DNA of 64,000 nucleotides from positions 1 through 64,000 of the forward strand of contig NZ_RHGY01000003.1 in NCBI RefSeq assembly GCF_003862435.1, written 5' to 3'. The stretch's first letter is position 1; every line of letters begins with the position of its first letter. The DNA comes from Weissella viridescens. GTDB taxonomy: Bacteria > Bacillota > Bacilli > Lactobacillales > Lactobacillaceae. Positions 15,929 through 23,702 of this stretch are shown piece by piece. The translations under genes and the position numbers were made by a program. A model generated the notes under the pieces. It ran no database searches. It was not told the origin of the DNA and was given only the letters and a program-made list of their open reading frames with translations.

Positions 15929-16407
15929 AAGAGACCTTCTTAACTTAAATTTCAGGATTTACTTATTAATAATAAACTCATTTGGGATGGAATGCGACAA
16001 TTTGGGGTGATCTTTTTAGATGTAACAAAAAAGAAAAGATATTTATGAACATTTACAAACAATATATTTATGCTTTTTACATGAGAAGATATACATTATG
16101 GCTAGATATGTGAAGACAGACGCATGTAATCGGTTACTTATCGTTTATATAAGCAATCTAACTATTTTTCAGAGAATCGTTGATCATTGAAAGAAAGTGG
16201 GGAATAAGGTAAAAGTAGGTGATAAGTATGGTTATGAGTGGCTTTTTAACCTATTGTTAGGTAAAAATTGATATCGTATAAGTTTGGCGAATCGTTCACA
16301 AAGATGTATGAAAAATGTATGAATATTTAATTGTGAAAAACAATCAATATATTTTGTACACGAATTCAATGAATGAATGGGTTTGTACGTTTTCAACCTG
16401 AAATTTT
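15929..16407. other. AT-rich intergenic region, no gene seen
   Basis: About 480 bases between the divergent surface-protein gene and the first candidate small RNA. No open frame with a ribosome site, no tRNA and no convincing terminator is visible. It presumably holds the promoter of the surface-protein gene near its right-hand start, but I could not place one with confidence. Confidence 0.6.
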
Positions 16408-16440
16408 TTTATCGTTCGTTTAAGTTTTGGTCCTTAAACT
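16408..16440 (+). promoter_or_regulatory. Direct-repeat promoter element of small RNA 1
   Basis: TTTATC-N5-TTTAAG (16408-16424) is followed after 10 bases by a -10-like TAAACT (16435-16440). The same arrangement, with TTTATC, TTTAAG and the 10-base gap, occurs at 18315-18347. Hexamers on an 11-base period resemble OmpR-family response-regulator sites. Confidence 0.6.
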
Positions 16441-16446
16441 GTGCAG

Positions 16447-16637
16447 TATTGAAAGAGGGAAACTTCTTTTAATGCTGATATAGCAACATACACTGCTCAT
16501 ATTAGCTGCCACAGATTCTGTGGCAGCAAAACTCCTAGTTTTTATATATGCTCCCATCATATATAAAGCGAACCAGTTTATTTCTCCCAAAAATAAGCTG
16601 AAGAAAAGGACCTAGTCTCCCATCTAGGTCCTTTTTC
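16447..16637 (+). ncRNA. Candidate small RNA 1 with three CUCCC-loop hairpins
   Basis: About 190 nt, non-coding, closed by a terminator. Three stems present CUCCC in single-stranded loops: TTTATATATG/CATATATAAA with loop CTCCCAT (16541-16567), CAGTTTATTT/AAATAAGCTG with loop CTCCCAA (16574-16600), and the terminator GGACCTAG/CTAGGTCC with loop TCTCCCAT (16608-16631). Upstream are a GAAAGA-type hairpin and CTGCCACAG/CTGTGGCAG. CUCCC loops are complementary to ribosome binding sites, as in known SD-targeting small RNAs. It lies just upstream of the catalase gene but before that gene's own promoter. Confidence 0.7.
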
Positions 16638-16702
16638 TTTGTGAAATTATGGCTGACAGTGGCATACAAAATACATAAAATTAAGTTCTATTTATTTTTG
16701 GG

Positions 16703-16711
16703 TGTTATAAT
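16703..16711 (+). promoter_or_regulatory. Extended -10 promoter of katA
   Basis: TG at 16703-16704 precedes TATAAT at 16706-16711, about 50 bases before the start codon and after the terminator of small RNA 1. Confidence 0.65.
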
Positions 16712-16761
16712 AGATAACGTAATGTAGTGGAGACGTTAAGTAATTATAAGGAGTGAATAAT

Positions 16762-18225
16762 ATGACACAAGAAAATGAGCACTTAACAACGGCCCAAGGG
16801 GCCCCCGTTGGTGATAATCAACATTCTGTAACAGCAGGTGAAGATGGCCCTGTCTTAATTCAAGATTACCAATTAATTGAAAAGTTAGCACACTTTGCAC
16901 GTGAACGTGTGCCTGAGCGTGTTGTGCACGCTAAGGGTGCTGGTGCCTTTGGTACATTTAAGTTGACCCATGATATGTCTGCTTATACAAAGGCTGACAT
17001 GTTTAACGGTGAGGGTAAGGAAACAGAGATGTTTGCGCGTTTCTCAACTGTTGCCGGTGAATCTGGAGCATCAGATACTGCACGTGACCCTCGTGGATTT
17101 GCATTGAAGTTCTATACTAATGATGGAAACTACGACATCGTAGGTTTGGACCTACCTGTTTTCTTCATTCGTGATGCTAAGAAGTTCCCTGATTTCATTC
17201 ATACACAAAAGCGTGATCCAAAGACACACTTGCACTCAGACCGTGCTAAGTGGGACTTCTGGTCACACTCACCTGAATCATTGCACATGGTAACCATGTT
17301 GTTTGGTGATCGTGGAATCCCAGCAACATACCGTAACATGAATGGGTTTGGTAACCACACATTTATGTGGGTTAACGAAGCCGGTGAACGTTCATGGATT
17401 AAGTACCACTTCAAGCCAAAGGCTGGGGTTAAGAGCTTGACTGCCGATGTTGCGACAAAGTTGGATGGTGAAAACCCTGACTCAGCAACACAAGACCTTG
17501 AAGAAGCTATCAAGAAGGGTGATTACCCAGAATGGACAATGTACGTTCAAATCATTCCATTTGAAGAAGGTTGGAATTACAAGCAAAACATCTTTGACGT
17601 GACACGTACTGTTTCACATAAGGATTATCCATTGCATGAAGTTGGAACAATGACTTTGAACCGTAACCCAGAAAACTACTTCACTGATGTTGAAGAAGCT
17701 GGATTCTCACCTGCAAACTTGGTTCCTGGTATTGAAGCATCACCAGACAAGATGTTGCAAGGTCGTTTGTTCTCATATGCTGATGCACAACGCTACCGTG
17801 TTGGTGCAAACGCTAACCAAATTCCTGTTAATGCACCAAAGGTACCTGTACATGACCACCAAGTTGATGGTGTTATGGGACTTAACAAGAACACTGGTGA
17901 TATCAATTACGAACCAAATAGCTTTGACGGTATTAAGGAAGAACCTGCTGCTAAGGAAACTGGTTACGACGTAGAAGGGCGTATCGGAAACCATGTCACT
18001 TACGATGATGGTTTCTATACACAACCTGGTGTTTTGTACCGTGATATCATGTCAGAAGACGAACGTGAACGTCTTGTATCAAACATTGCCGCAAGTTTGG
18101 GAAATGTTGATGATAAGGATATTCAAAAGCGTGAAGTGACACAATTCTATAAGGCTGATCCAGATTATGGTAAGCGTGTTGCGAAGGCCATTGATCTTGA
18201 TATGGACTTTGACGCAATTGACTAA
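16762..18225 (+). CDS. katA: Haem catalase
   Basis: This cytosolic monofunctional catalase converts hydrogen peroxide to water and oxygen and needs haem, which most lactic acid bacteria must take from outside. The 487 residues match clade 3 small-subunit catalases. The distal catalytic His lies in [12 protein letters not shown] near residue 55, the Asn in [12 protein letters not shown] near 125, and the proximal haem-ligand Tyr in [12 protein letters not shown] near 335. I chose the ATG at 16762 because AAGGAG at 16748-16753 precedes it; the GTG at 16753 overlaps that site. Two candidate small RNAs flank the gene, which may link it to a stress circuit. Confidence 0.97.
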   Translation: MTQENEHLTTAQGAPVGDNQHSVTAGEDGPVLIQDYQLIEKLAHFARERVPERVVHAKGAGAFGTFKLTHDMSAYTKADMFNGEGKETEMFARFSTVAGESGASDTARDPRGFALKFYTNDGNYDIVGLDLPVFFIRDAKKFPDFIHTQKRDPKTHLHSDRAKWDFWSHSPESLHMVTMLFGDRGIPATYRNMNGFGNHTFMWVNEAGERSWIKYHFKPKAGVKSLTADVATKLDGENPDSATQDLEEAIKKGDYPEWTMYVQIIPFEEGWNYKQNIFDVTRTVSHKDYPLHEVGTMTLNRNPENYFTDVEEAGFSPANLVPGIEASPDKMLQGRLFSYADAQRYRVGANANQIPVNAPKVPVHDHQVDGVMGLNKNTGDINYEPNSFDGIKEEPAAKETGYDVEGRIGNHVTYDDGFYTQPGVLYRDIMSEDERERLVSNIAASLGNVDDKDIQKREVTQFYKADPDYGKRVAKAIDLDMDFDAID

Positions 18226-18243
18226 TATGAAAATATGAATGAA

Positions 18244-18270
18244 AGTAGGACCTTGGTCCTGCTTTTTTTT
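18244..18270 (+). terminator. Terminator after katA
   Basis: AGTAGGACC and GGTCCTGCT form a stem followed by eight T. Confidence 0.9.
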
Positions 18271-18314
18271 ATGGAATTGACTGATTTTGAACATTTTTGG
18301 AAAAGTGTTCAAAA

Positions 18315-18347
18315 TTTATCCTTCGTTTAAGTTTCTCTCGCTAATAT
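18315..18347 (+). promoter_or_regulatory. Direct-repeat promoter element of small RNA 2
   Basis: TTTATC-N5-TTTAAG (18315-18331) is followed after 10 bases by TAATAT (18342-18347). Nineteen of the 20 bases from TTTATC through TTTAAGTTT match the element at 16408-16427. Confidence 0.6.
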
Positions 18348-18353
18348 AAGCGG

Positions 18354-18527
18354 TGTTGAACGGGTGACGTTCAACGTGAACGCTCCAATGTTCAACCTAT
18401 AGTCTCCACTATAGAAAACATTCCTAAAAAATCTTCAAATGCATTGTCGTTTGATCTTAAAACAAAGAAGAAGAAGTGTCTAGCACTATGAAAAGAGCCC
18501 TGGTAGTGGCTGACCAGGTCTCTTTTT
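18354..18527 (+). ncRNA. Candidate small RNA 2 with CUCC-loop hairpins
   Basis: About 170 nt, non-coding. It has GTTGAACG/CGTTCAAC (18355-18375), TGAAC/GTTCA with loop GCTCCAAT (18377-18394), CTATAG/CTATAG with loop TCTCCA (18397-18414) and a terminator (AAAAGAG with CCTGG pairing CCAGG and CTCTTTT, 18491-18526). Two loops expose CUCC. It shares its promoter element with small RNA 1 on the other side of katA. Confidence 0.65.
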
Positions 18528-18602
18528 GTTTGCTTGACTTTATAGGGTGTTTCAAGCTAAGATATAAATACTAATTAACACACGAATTGAATAATCTCGT
18601 AA

Positions 18603-18745
18603 CCTATCGAGAGTTCAGGGAGGGACTAGACCCGTTGATCTGACGCCAGCTACCGTTAATGGTGTTGTGGTAATTTCTAGCAGATAGGCGCATTTCTAAC
18701 TCTGATATGCCGCCTTGACTGTGGTATTTCGGGGTTATTTTTTTC
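18603..18745 (+). promoter_or_regulatory. SAM-I (S-box) riboswitch of metK
   Basis: P1 pairs CCTATC (18603-18608) with GATAGG (18683-18688), and the core GAGAGTTCAGGGAGGGACTAG and the following GACGCCAGCTACCG match the S-box consensus. A T-run at about 18737-18744 follows for termination. SAM binding would turn off SAM synthetase. A promoter-like TTGACT (18534-18539) lies upstream. Confidence 0.88.
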
Positions 18746-18775
18746 GAATTTATTTATTAAAAGAGGTAAAAACTT

Positions 18776-19969
18776 ATGGTAGAAAAGCGTTTATTTACAT
18801 CAGAATCAGTTTCTGAAGGACATCCTGATAAAGTCTCTGACCAAATCTCAGACGCCATTTTGGATGCTGTTTTGAAGCAAGACCCAAACGCCCGTACAGC
18901 GATTGAAACTTCAGTGACAACTGGATATGTGAATGTATTTGGTGAACTATCAACAACTGCTTATGTCAACATGAACAAGATTGTTCGTGATACGTTAACA
19001 CGCATTGGTTATGATGATCCAGATGCCGGGTTCTTGGCAGATGACGTGCACGTTGGTATTACAATTGATGAACAATCACCTGATATTGCACAAGGTGTGG
19101 ATCAAGCAATCGAGCAACGTGAAGAAGGTGGAAAAGATCCGCTTGATGAAATTGGTGCGGGTGACCAAGGATTGATGTTTGGTTATGCAACTGATGAAAC
19201 TGACCAATACTTGCCACTAACGGTTGTTTTGTCACATGCTTTGGTGAAGAAGCAAGCTGAAGTGCGCCGTTCTGGTGTCTTGGACTATCTTTTGCCTGAT
19301 GCAAAGGCCCAAGTTACGGTTGAACTGGATGAAAATGATCAAGCAACACGGATTGATACAGTTGTGCTATCAACGCAACACCGCGCATCTGCCTCATTGG
19401 AAGAATTACGCGCTGATGTGAAGAAGTATGTGATTGATCCAGTATTACCAGCTGACATGGTTGATGAAAATACCCGTTATTTGATTAACCCAACTGGTCG
19501 TTTCGTGATTGGTGGACCAAAGGGTGACGCCGGTATGACTGGACGTAAGATTATCGTGGATACTTATGGTGGATATGCCCGTCACGGTGGTGGTGCCTTC
19601 TCTGGTAAGGATGCAACAAAGGTTGATCGTTCAGCTGCTTACGCTGCGCGTCACATTGCAAAGAACATTGTTGCTGCTGGTTTGGCAAGTCGCGTTGAAT
19701 TGCAAGTTGCTTACGCCATTGGTGTGGCTGCCCCTGTTTCAATTGACGTGAATACTTTTGGAACTGGTAAGGTTAGCGACGAAGCCCTTGTCGCAGCCGT
19801 ACGTGATATTTTCGAATTGCGTCCAGCTGGAATCATTAACGAGCTAGACTTGCGTGAACCACGCTATGAGGCTACGGCGGCTTACGGTCACTTTGGTCGT
19901 CCTGAATTAGATTTACCTTGGGAACGTTTAAACAAGGTCGATGAATTAAAGGCATATTTTAACAAGTAA
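18776..19969 (+). CDS. metK: S-adenosylmethionine synthetase
   Basis: This cytosolic enzyme makes S-adenosylmethionine from methionine and ATP. The 397 residues match the family. Motifs are the methionine-site start [20 protein letters not shown] (residues ~6-25), [15 protein letters not shown] near 118, the P-loop [20 protein letters not shown] near 245-264 and [19 protein letters not shown] near 271. AAAGAGGT precedes the ATG. Its position behind an S-box riboswitch gives product-feedback control. Confidence 0.98.
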   Translation: MVEKRLFTSESVSEGHPDKVSDQISDAILDAVLKQDPNARTAIETSVTTGYVNVFGELSTTAYVNMNKIVRDTLTRIGYDDPDAGFLADDVHVGITIDEQSPDIAQGVDQAIEQREEGGKDPLDEIGAGDQGLMFGYATDETDQYLPLTVVLSHALVKKQAEVRRSGVLDYLLPDAKAQVTVELDENDQATRIDTVVLSTQHRASASLEELRADVKKYVIDPVLPADMVDENTRYLINPTGRFVIGGPKGDAGMTGRKIIVDTYGGYARHGGGAFSGKDATKVDRSAAYAARHIAKNIVAAGLASRVELQVAYAIGVAAPVSIDVNTFGTGKVSDEALVAAVRDIFELRPAGIINELDLREPRYEATAAYGHFGRPELDLPWERLNKVDELKAYFNK

Positions 19970-19973
19970 AATA

Positions 19974-20004
19974 AAAAGACATCCAAATTTGGGTGTCTTT
20001 TTTT
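19974..20004. terminator. Bidirectional terminator
   Basis: AAAGACATCC and GGGTGTCTTTTTTT pair across AAATTT, between convergent genes. Confidence 0.88.
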
Positions 20005-20494
20005 ATTGACGTTCTTGAACGGTGACATGTACGGTATCATCAATTGTCTTATTGAGTTTGGTGCGGATGCTTTTTAGCATACCAAGAATGTAACAAATGC
20101 TACCATCGGCATTTTTCTCACCCATGTTGACGATACTGCCAGCATAAGGTTCACCATCAAAGGTGGCATCAACTTTGACACGTCCTTTGTCGAATTCTTG
20201 CCGAACGTCATACGGAAAGATAACGTAGGCACCACCCTTACCAACGTGAGACTCATGAATTTTTGCATCAAACGTATATGTTTTCGGATTAAGTGCAGGT
20301 TGTGTTTGAAAAGCCAAATCATGTTCGGCTAAAGCATCCGTCATTTTGGGGATGGAATTAGGGCCAATCCCGTGAATCGCGAGGATTTGTTTTTCGGTAT
20401 AACTAGCTAATTGGGTGAAGTTATCAATGCTGGCATCCTTTAAGGCTGAGCGAGCTGGGCTAGATAAGCTAGCTAAGAATTGTTCGTAGGCCAT
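20003..20494 (-). CDS. DUF1905 protein with N-terminal helix-hairpin-helix
   Basis: A 163-aa soluble protein of two parts. Residues ~1-60 resemble the alpha-CTD-like helix-hairpin-helix fold (SSPARSALKDASIDNFTQLA, then LAIHGIGPNSIPKMTDAL). Residues ~70-155 match the DUF1905 beta domain (YTFDAKIHESHVGKGGAYVI, FPYDVRQEFDKGRVKVDATF). The function is unknown. The gene stands alone, ends at the terminator shared with metK, and begins with an ATG behind GGGGG. Confidence 0.82.
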   Translation of the reverse strand: MAYEQFLASLSSPARSALKDASIDNFTQLASYTEKQILAIHGIGPNSIPKMTDALAEHDLAFQTQPALNPKTYTFDAKIHESHVGKGGAYVIFPYDVRQEFDKGRVKVDATFDGEPYAGSIVNMGEKNADGSICYILGMLKSIRTKLNKTIDDTVHVTVQERQ

Positions 20495-20634
20495 GGTGTG
20501 CCCCCTGTTCGTCGAGTATGGTTCTCGTATATAAGATATGTGGCATCATGTTAAATAATGTGTAAAATTTAAATGTATTCAATTTAATTATCATGGTATT
20601 ATATTGATTATTAATGTGAATGGAGTTTTTTGGG

Positions 20635-21399
20635 ATGGCTAGTGAACAAGTGGTTGATGTAGAGAAATTAAATGATTGGGATTTAACGAATGATGAGTTA
20701 AATGTGTTGGATATTTTATATTGGGTAGCGATGTATCCTGATGAAAAAGAAGGTAAGTCTATTTCGATGCAGGAAATGTTCCAAAAGGCACCGTTTGAGA
20801 ATAGAATGGCTAAAGTCATACCAAACATTGCATCAGAAATAGGTGATACGAATTTACCAACATGTCTTTATCGCTATGCGCGTCTAAGATATGATAAAAC
20901 GAGCTCAATTAATCCAATTGTTTCGATTCTGAATCACTTAGGGGATGCAGGATATCTTGAATTGGATGAAGCTAAGATGCGTACGAATAAAGTAGATACG
21001 TTGATTGAGAAAATCGTAACTGGGGAAAAGAAGAAGCGAAAATATAATTTCAGTAAGGCAAGTTTTAATGATCAAGCGAATGTTTATATCATGATTCGTC
21101 GTAAAGGAATCATACCTGCTGAAAAAAGTAATCGTGAAAAAGTATATCAAAACTTTCAAAGGCAAGAACAAGAAATCCAAATCCAAGAGCAAAAAGAAGC
21201 TAAAGCCCAAGCAGAATCTTCTAAGAATTTAGAAAAGATTGTAGCCTATTTCGGAGGTTTATCAGTTTTGGTGGCCATTGCTGATTGGGATTGGACTGCT
21301 GATGGTATGCTTGGACATCTTTTCAAACTAGTTGTGGTATTGTTAACACTTATTTTAATTTATCAATATGTTTCAAAGAAGCAAAAGAAAGACCAGTAA
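20635..21399 (+). CDS. Unknown membrane-anchored protein, AT-rich
   Basis: I do not recognise this 254-aa protein. Residues ~1-185 are soluble and charged, with a possible coiled coil rich in Gln, Glu and Lys at ~165-200 (NFQRQEQEIQIQEQKEAK). Two hydrophobic segments follow: about YFGGLSVLVAIADW and HLFKLVVVLLTLILIYQYV, then a short Lys-rich tail. The start at 20635 is supported by GGAG at 20622-20625. Its base composition is lower in GC and its codons are less biased than its neighbours, which suggests acquisition by transfer. It is monocistronic between terminators. Confidence 0.75.
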   Translation: MASEQVVDVEKLNDWDLTNDELNVLDILYWVAMYPDEKEGKSISMQEMFQKAPFENRMAKVIPNIASEIGDTNLPTCLYRYARLRYDKTSSINPIVSILNHLGDAGYLELDEAKMRTNKVDTLIEKIVTGEKKKRKYNFSKASFNDQANVYIMIRRKGIIPAEKSNREKVYQNFQRQEQEIQIQEQKEAKAQAESSKNLEKIVAYFGGLSVLVAIADWDWTADGMLGHLFKLVVVLLTLILIYQYVSKKQKKDQ

Positions 21400-21401
21400 A
21401 G

Positions 21402-21434
21402 TGGATTGCCGGCTAATACCGGCAATCTTTTTTG
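21402..21434 (+). terminator. Terminator
   Basis: GATTGCCGG and CCGGCAATC form a stem followed by six T. Confidence 0.9.
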
Positions 21435-21497
21435 TTTTCCAAGTCTGATATATGGCATAATAATGGTAATAAACCAGACCGAAACGAGTAATAAATC

Positions 21498-22877
21498 ATG
21501 AGACCTAAAGTAAATATACCCGTTAAACTGGGCGATGTCGTCACCGCCAAAATTAACGAGGTTGCCTATGGTGGGCAAGCCATTGGTGAGTATGAGGGCT
21601 ATCCACTCCATTTGGATAATGCTTTTGCCGGCGAAACGGTGCGAGCCAAGATCACCCAAGTGAACCGTAAGTTCGCTCGTGCCCAATTGGTAGAAGTTGT
21701 GCAAGCTTCACCTGACCGCATTGATGCTGGGCGTCCCGATATCATCGAAACGGGCATTGCGCCTTACCTAAACTTGGCGTACCCCGCCCAATTAAAGTTG
21801 AAGCAACACCAGGTTGAACAAATCTTTGCCAATGAAGATATTCATACACCGGTCGCACCAACGATTGGCATGGAAAATCCTAGTCATTATCGTAATAAGA
21901 CCGTTGTGCCTATGGCGTATGAAGATGGTCATTTGGTGACTGGTTTTATTAAACGGCAGACGGCTAACACCGTCGTGCCTTTGGACGATTACTTTGTTAA
22001 CGATCCCATTATTGACCAAGTCATCGGGCAAGTGCGCGATATTTTAGATGCGCATCAAGTGACCTTATTCTCAGACGAGACAGGGTTAGGCCAAATGCGT
22101 TATATCATGGTGCGTCGTGGTTACTACAGCGGTGAGGTAATGGTTGTGCTGGTAACGCAAACACTAGAATTGGACGATGAAAAAGAAATTGCTGAAGAAA
22201 TTGCAGCCGTTGTGCCAGGGATTAAGAGTGTCATGTTAAATGTAAATCCACGTCGATTACATTTGATGATGTCAGGTGAGAACCGCTTGTTATGGGGGGA
22301 TGACGCCATTCATGATACCCTCTTGGGAATTGAATTTGTGATTGGGCCAAACTCCTTTTATCAAGTGAACCCGCAAACGACGGAAGTGCTCTATACTTTG
22401 GCGGCTGAAAAGGGTGAACTCACTAAGCATGACACCATTATTGATGCCTATTCTGGAATTGGGACAATTGGGTTAACCGTGGCCAACCAAGTGAAACAAG
22501 TCTTGGGTGTGGAAGTCATTGCCCGAGCAGTTGAGGATGCGCAACGCAATGTGGCGCTAAATGATATTCAAAATGCAACTTTTGTCACCGCTGATGCGCC
22601 AACACAAATGAAGGCGTGGCGTGATGAGGGCCTTGAACCAAATGTAATTTTCGTTGATCCGCCTCGTCCTGGTTTGACGCCAGAATTATTGGATGCCGTG
22701 GTTGAAATGCAACCAGAACGTTTTGTTTACATTTCATGTAATCCAAAGACGATGGCACGCGATATTCGTTACCTATTAGATAAAGGCTTTGCTTTGAGTG
22801 GCGATATCCAACCGTTGGATCAATTTCCACAGACAGCACACGTTGAGACAGTCGCCGTGCTGGTACCGAAACATTAA
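21498..22877 (+). CDS. rlmD: 23S rRNA (uracil-C5)-methyltransferase, RlmD/RumA family
   Basis: A 459-aa SAM-dependent methyltransferase that methylates uracil C5 in 23S rRNA (or tRNA for TrmFO-independent relatives). An N-terminal TRAM domain spans residues ~5-65. The catalytic domain shows the SAM loop IDAYSGIGTIGLTVA near 315, the VDPPRPGLTPELLDAV motif near 385 and the nucleophilic Cys in FVYISCNPKTMARD near 412. The iron-sulfur cysteines of the E. coli RumA are not evident, as in many Firmicute homologues. The exact position modified is inference. Confidence 0.93.
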   Translation: MRPKVNIPVKLGDVVTAKINEVAYGGQAIGEYEGYPLHLDNAFAGETVRAKITQVNRKFARAQLVEVVQASPDRIDAGRPDIIETGIAPYLNLAYPAQLKLKQHQVEQIFANEDIHTPVAPTIGMENPSHYRNKTVVPMAYEDGHLVTGFIKRQTANTVVPLDDYFVNDPIIDQVIGQVRDILDAHQVTLFSDETGLGQMRYIMVRRGYYSGEVMVVLVTQTLELDDEKEIAEEIAAVVPGIKSVMLNVNPRRLHLMMSGENRLLWGDDAIHDTLLGIEFVIGPNSFYQVNPQTTEVLYTLAAEKGELTKHDTIIDAYSGIGTIGLTVANQVKQVLGVEVIARAVEDAQRNVALNDIQNATFVTADAPTQMKAWRDEGLEPNVIFVDPPRPGLTPELLDAVVEMQPERFVYISCNPKTMARDIRYLLDKGFALSGDIQPLDQFPQTAHVETVAVLVPKH

Positions 22878-22916
22878 AAAAACGTCGAAAGTTATCCGGA
22901 CTTTTGGCGTTTTTTT
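22878..22916 (+). terminator. Terminator after the RlmD gene
   Basis: AAAAACG(T)C and G(G)CGTTTTT with an inner AAAG..CTTTT pairing form an imperfect stem followed by seven T. Confidence 0.75.
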
Positions 22917-23063
22917 GCTGTGTAAATTTCATAAAAAATGGCATGGCAGAGTTTGCGAAAAATTTTTCACTTTCCAAAATACTCTGTATTTGGTGAGATA
23001 GCCTAATTTTGTATACTAAGCTTTATCGTTAAGGTAAACAAAGATAAAAATTGAGGGAAAGTC

Positions 23064-23675
23064 ATGCTGCAGGTTAAAGAAATAACGGTGCGGAATCACC
23101 GCGAAGTTTTAAAGCACACCAGTTTTAATTTTGAATGTGGGAAAACATATGGTGTTATTGCCGATCATGGAGCAGGTAAAACCACTTTACTTCGAGCATT
23201 GAGCGGTCAAATTCAATTACAAAGTGGTCAAGTGCAGTTATCTGGAAAATTTGTACAAGATAAAATTGATGAATTGTTTTACTGTGAAGGCATCCATTGC
23301 TTTGAACCGAATCAAACAGGACGGGCATATGTATGTCGAGTACAAAAGTATTATCATTCCGCAAAGCGTATCGATGAAAGTTTGTCAGTTTTTCATTTAG
23401 ATGCCATTGCAGATCGGCCAATTCGGAGCTATACCTTACAAGAAAAACATCGTTTATTGCTCACCTTATATTTTGCCAGTGATGCCAATTACTTACTACT
23501 AGATGAATTGATGAATGGTCTGAAGGATGAGGACCGCCATATTTTTGATCGCTTAATTCGGCATTGGCAAAGAGAAGGAAAGACATTGATTTTAACGGGA
23601 CATCGAACAGAAACATTAGCGCCAATGTGCCATCAATTATTAACGATTTATCAAAAGCAATTAATTGCACAATAA
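23064..23675 (+). CDS. Orphan ABC transporter ATP-binding protein
   Basis: A 203-aa ABC ATPase. Walker A is GVIADHGAGKTTLLRA (residues ~31-46) and Walker B YLLLDELMNGL (~147-157), with a switch His in ILTGHRTET near 178. The signature loop is degenerate (SYTLQEKHRL in place of LSGGQ). The Q-loop region is also poorly conserved (EGIHCFEPNQ). No permease gene is adjacent on either side. It could pair with a distant permease of the bacteriocin/antibiotic ABC-2 type, or be a diverged remnant. The ATG follows GAGGG. Confidence 0.85.
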   Translation: MLQVKEITVRNHREVLKHTSFNFECGKTYGVIADHGAGKTTLLRALSGQIQLQSGQVQLSGKFVQDKIDELFYCEGIHCFEPNQTGRAYVCRVQKYYHSAKRIDESLSVFHLDAIADRPIRSYTLQEKHRLLLTLYFASDANYLLLDELMNGLKDEDRHIFDRLIRHWQREGKTLILTGHRTETLAPMCHQLLTIYQKQLIAQ

Positions 23676-23702
23676 AAAAACGGACCCATAGGTCCGTTTT
23701 CT
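23676..23702. terminator. Bidirectional terminator
   Basis: AAAAACGGACC and GGTCCGTTTT form a stem between convergent genes. Confidence 0.9.
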
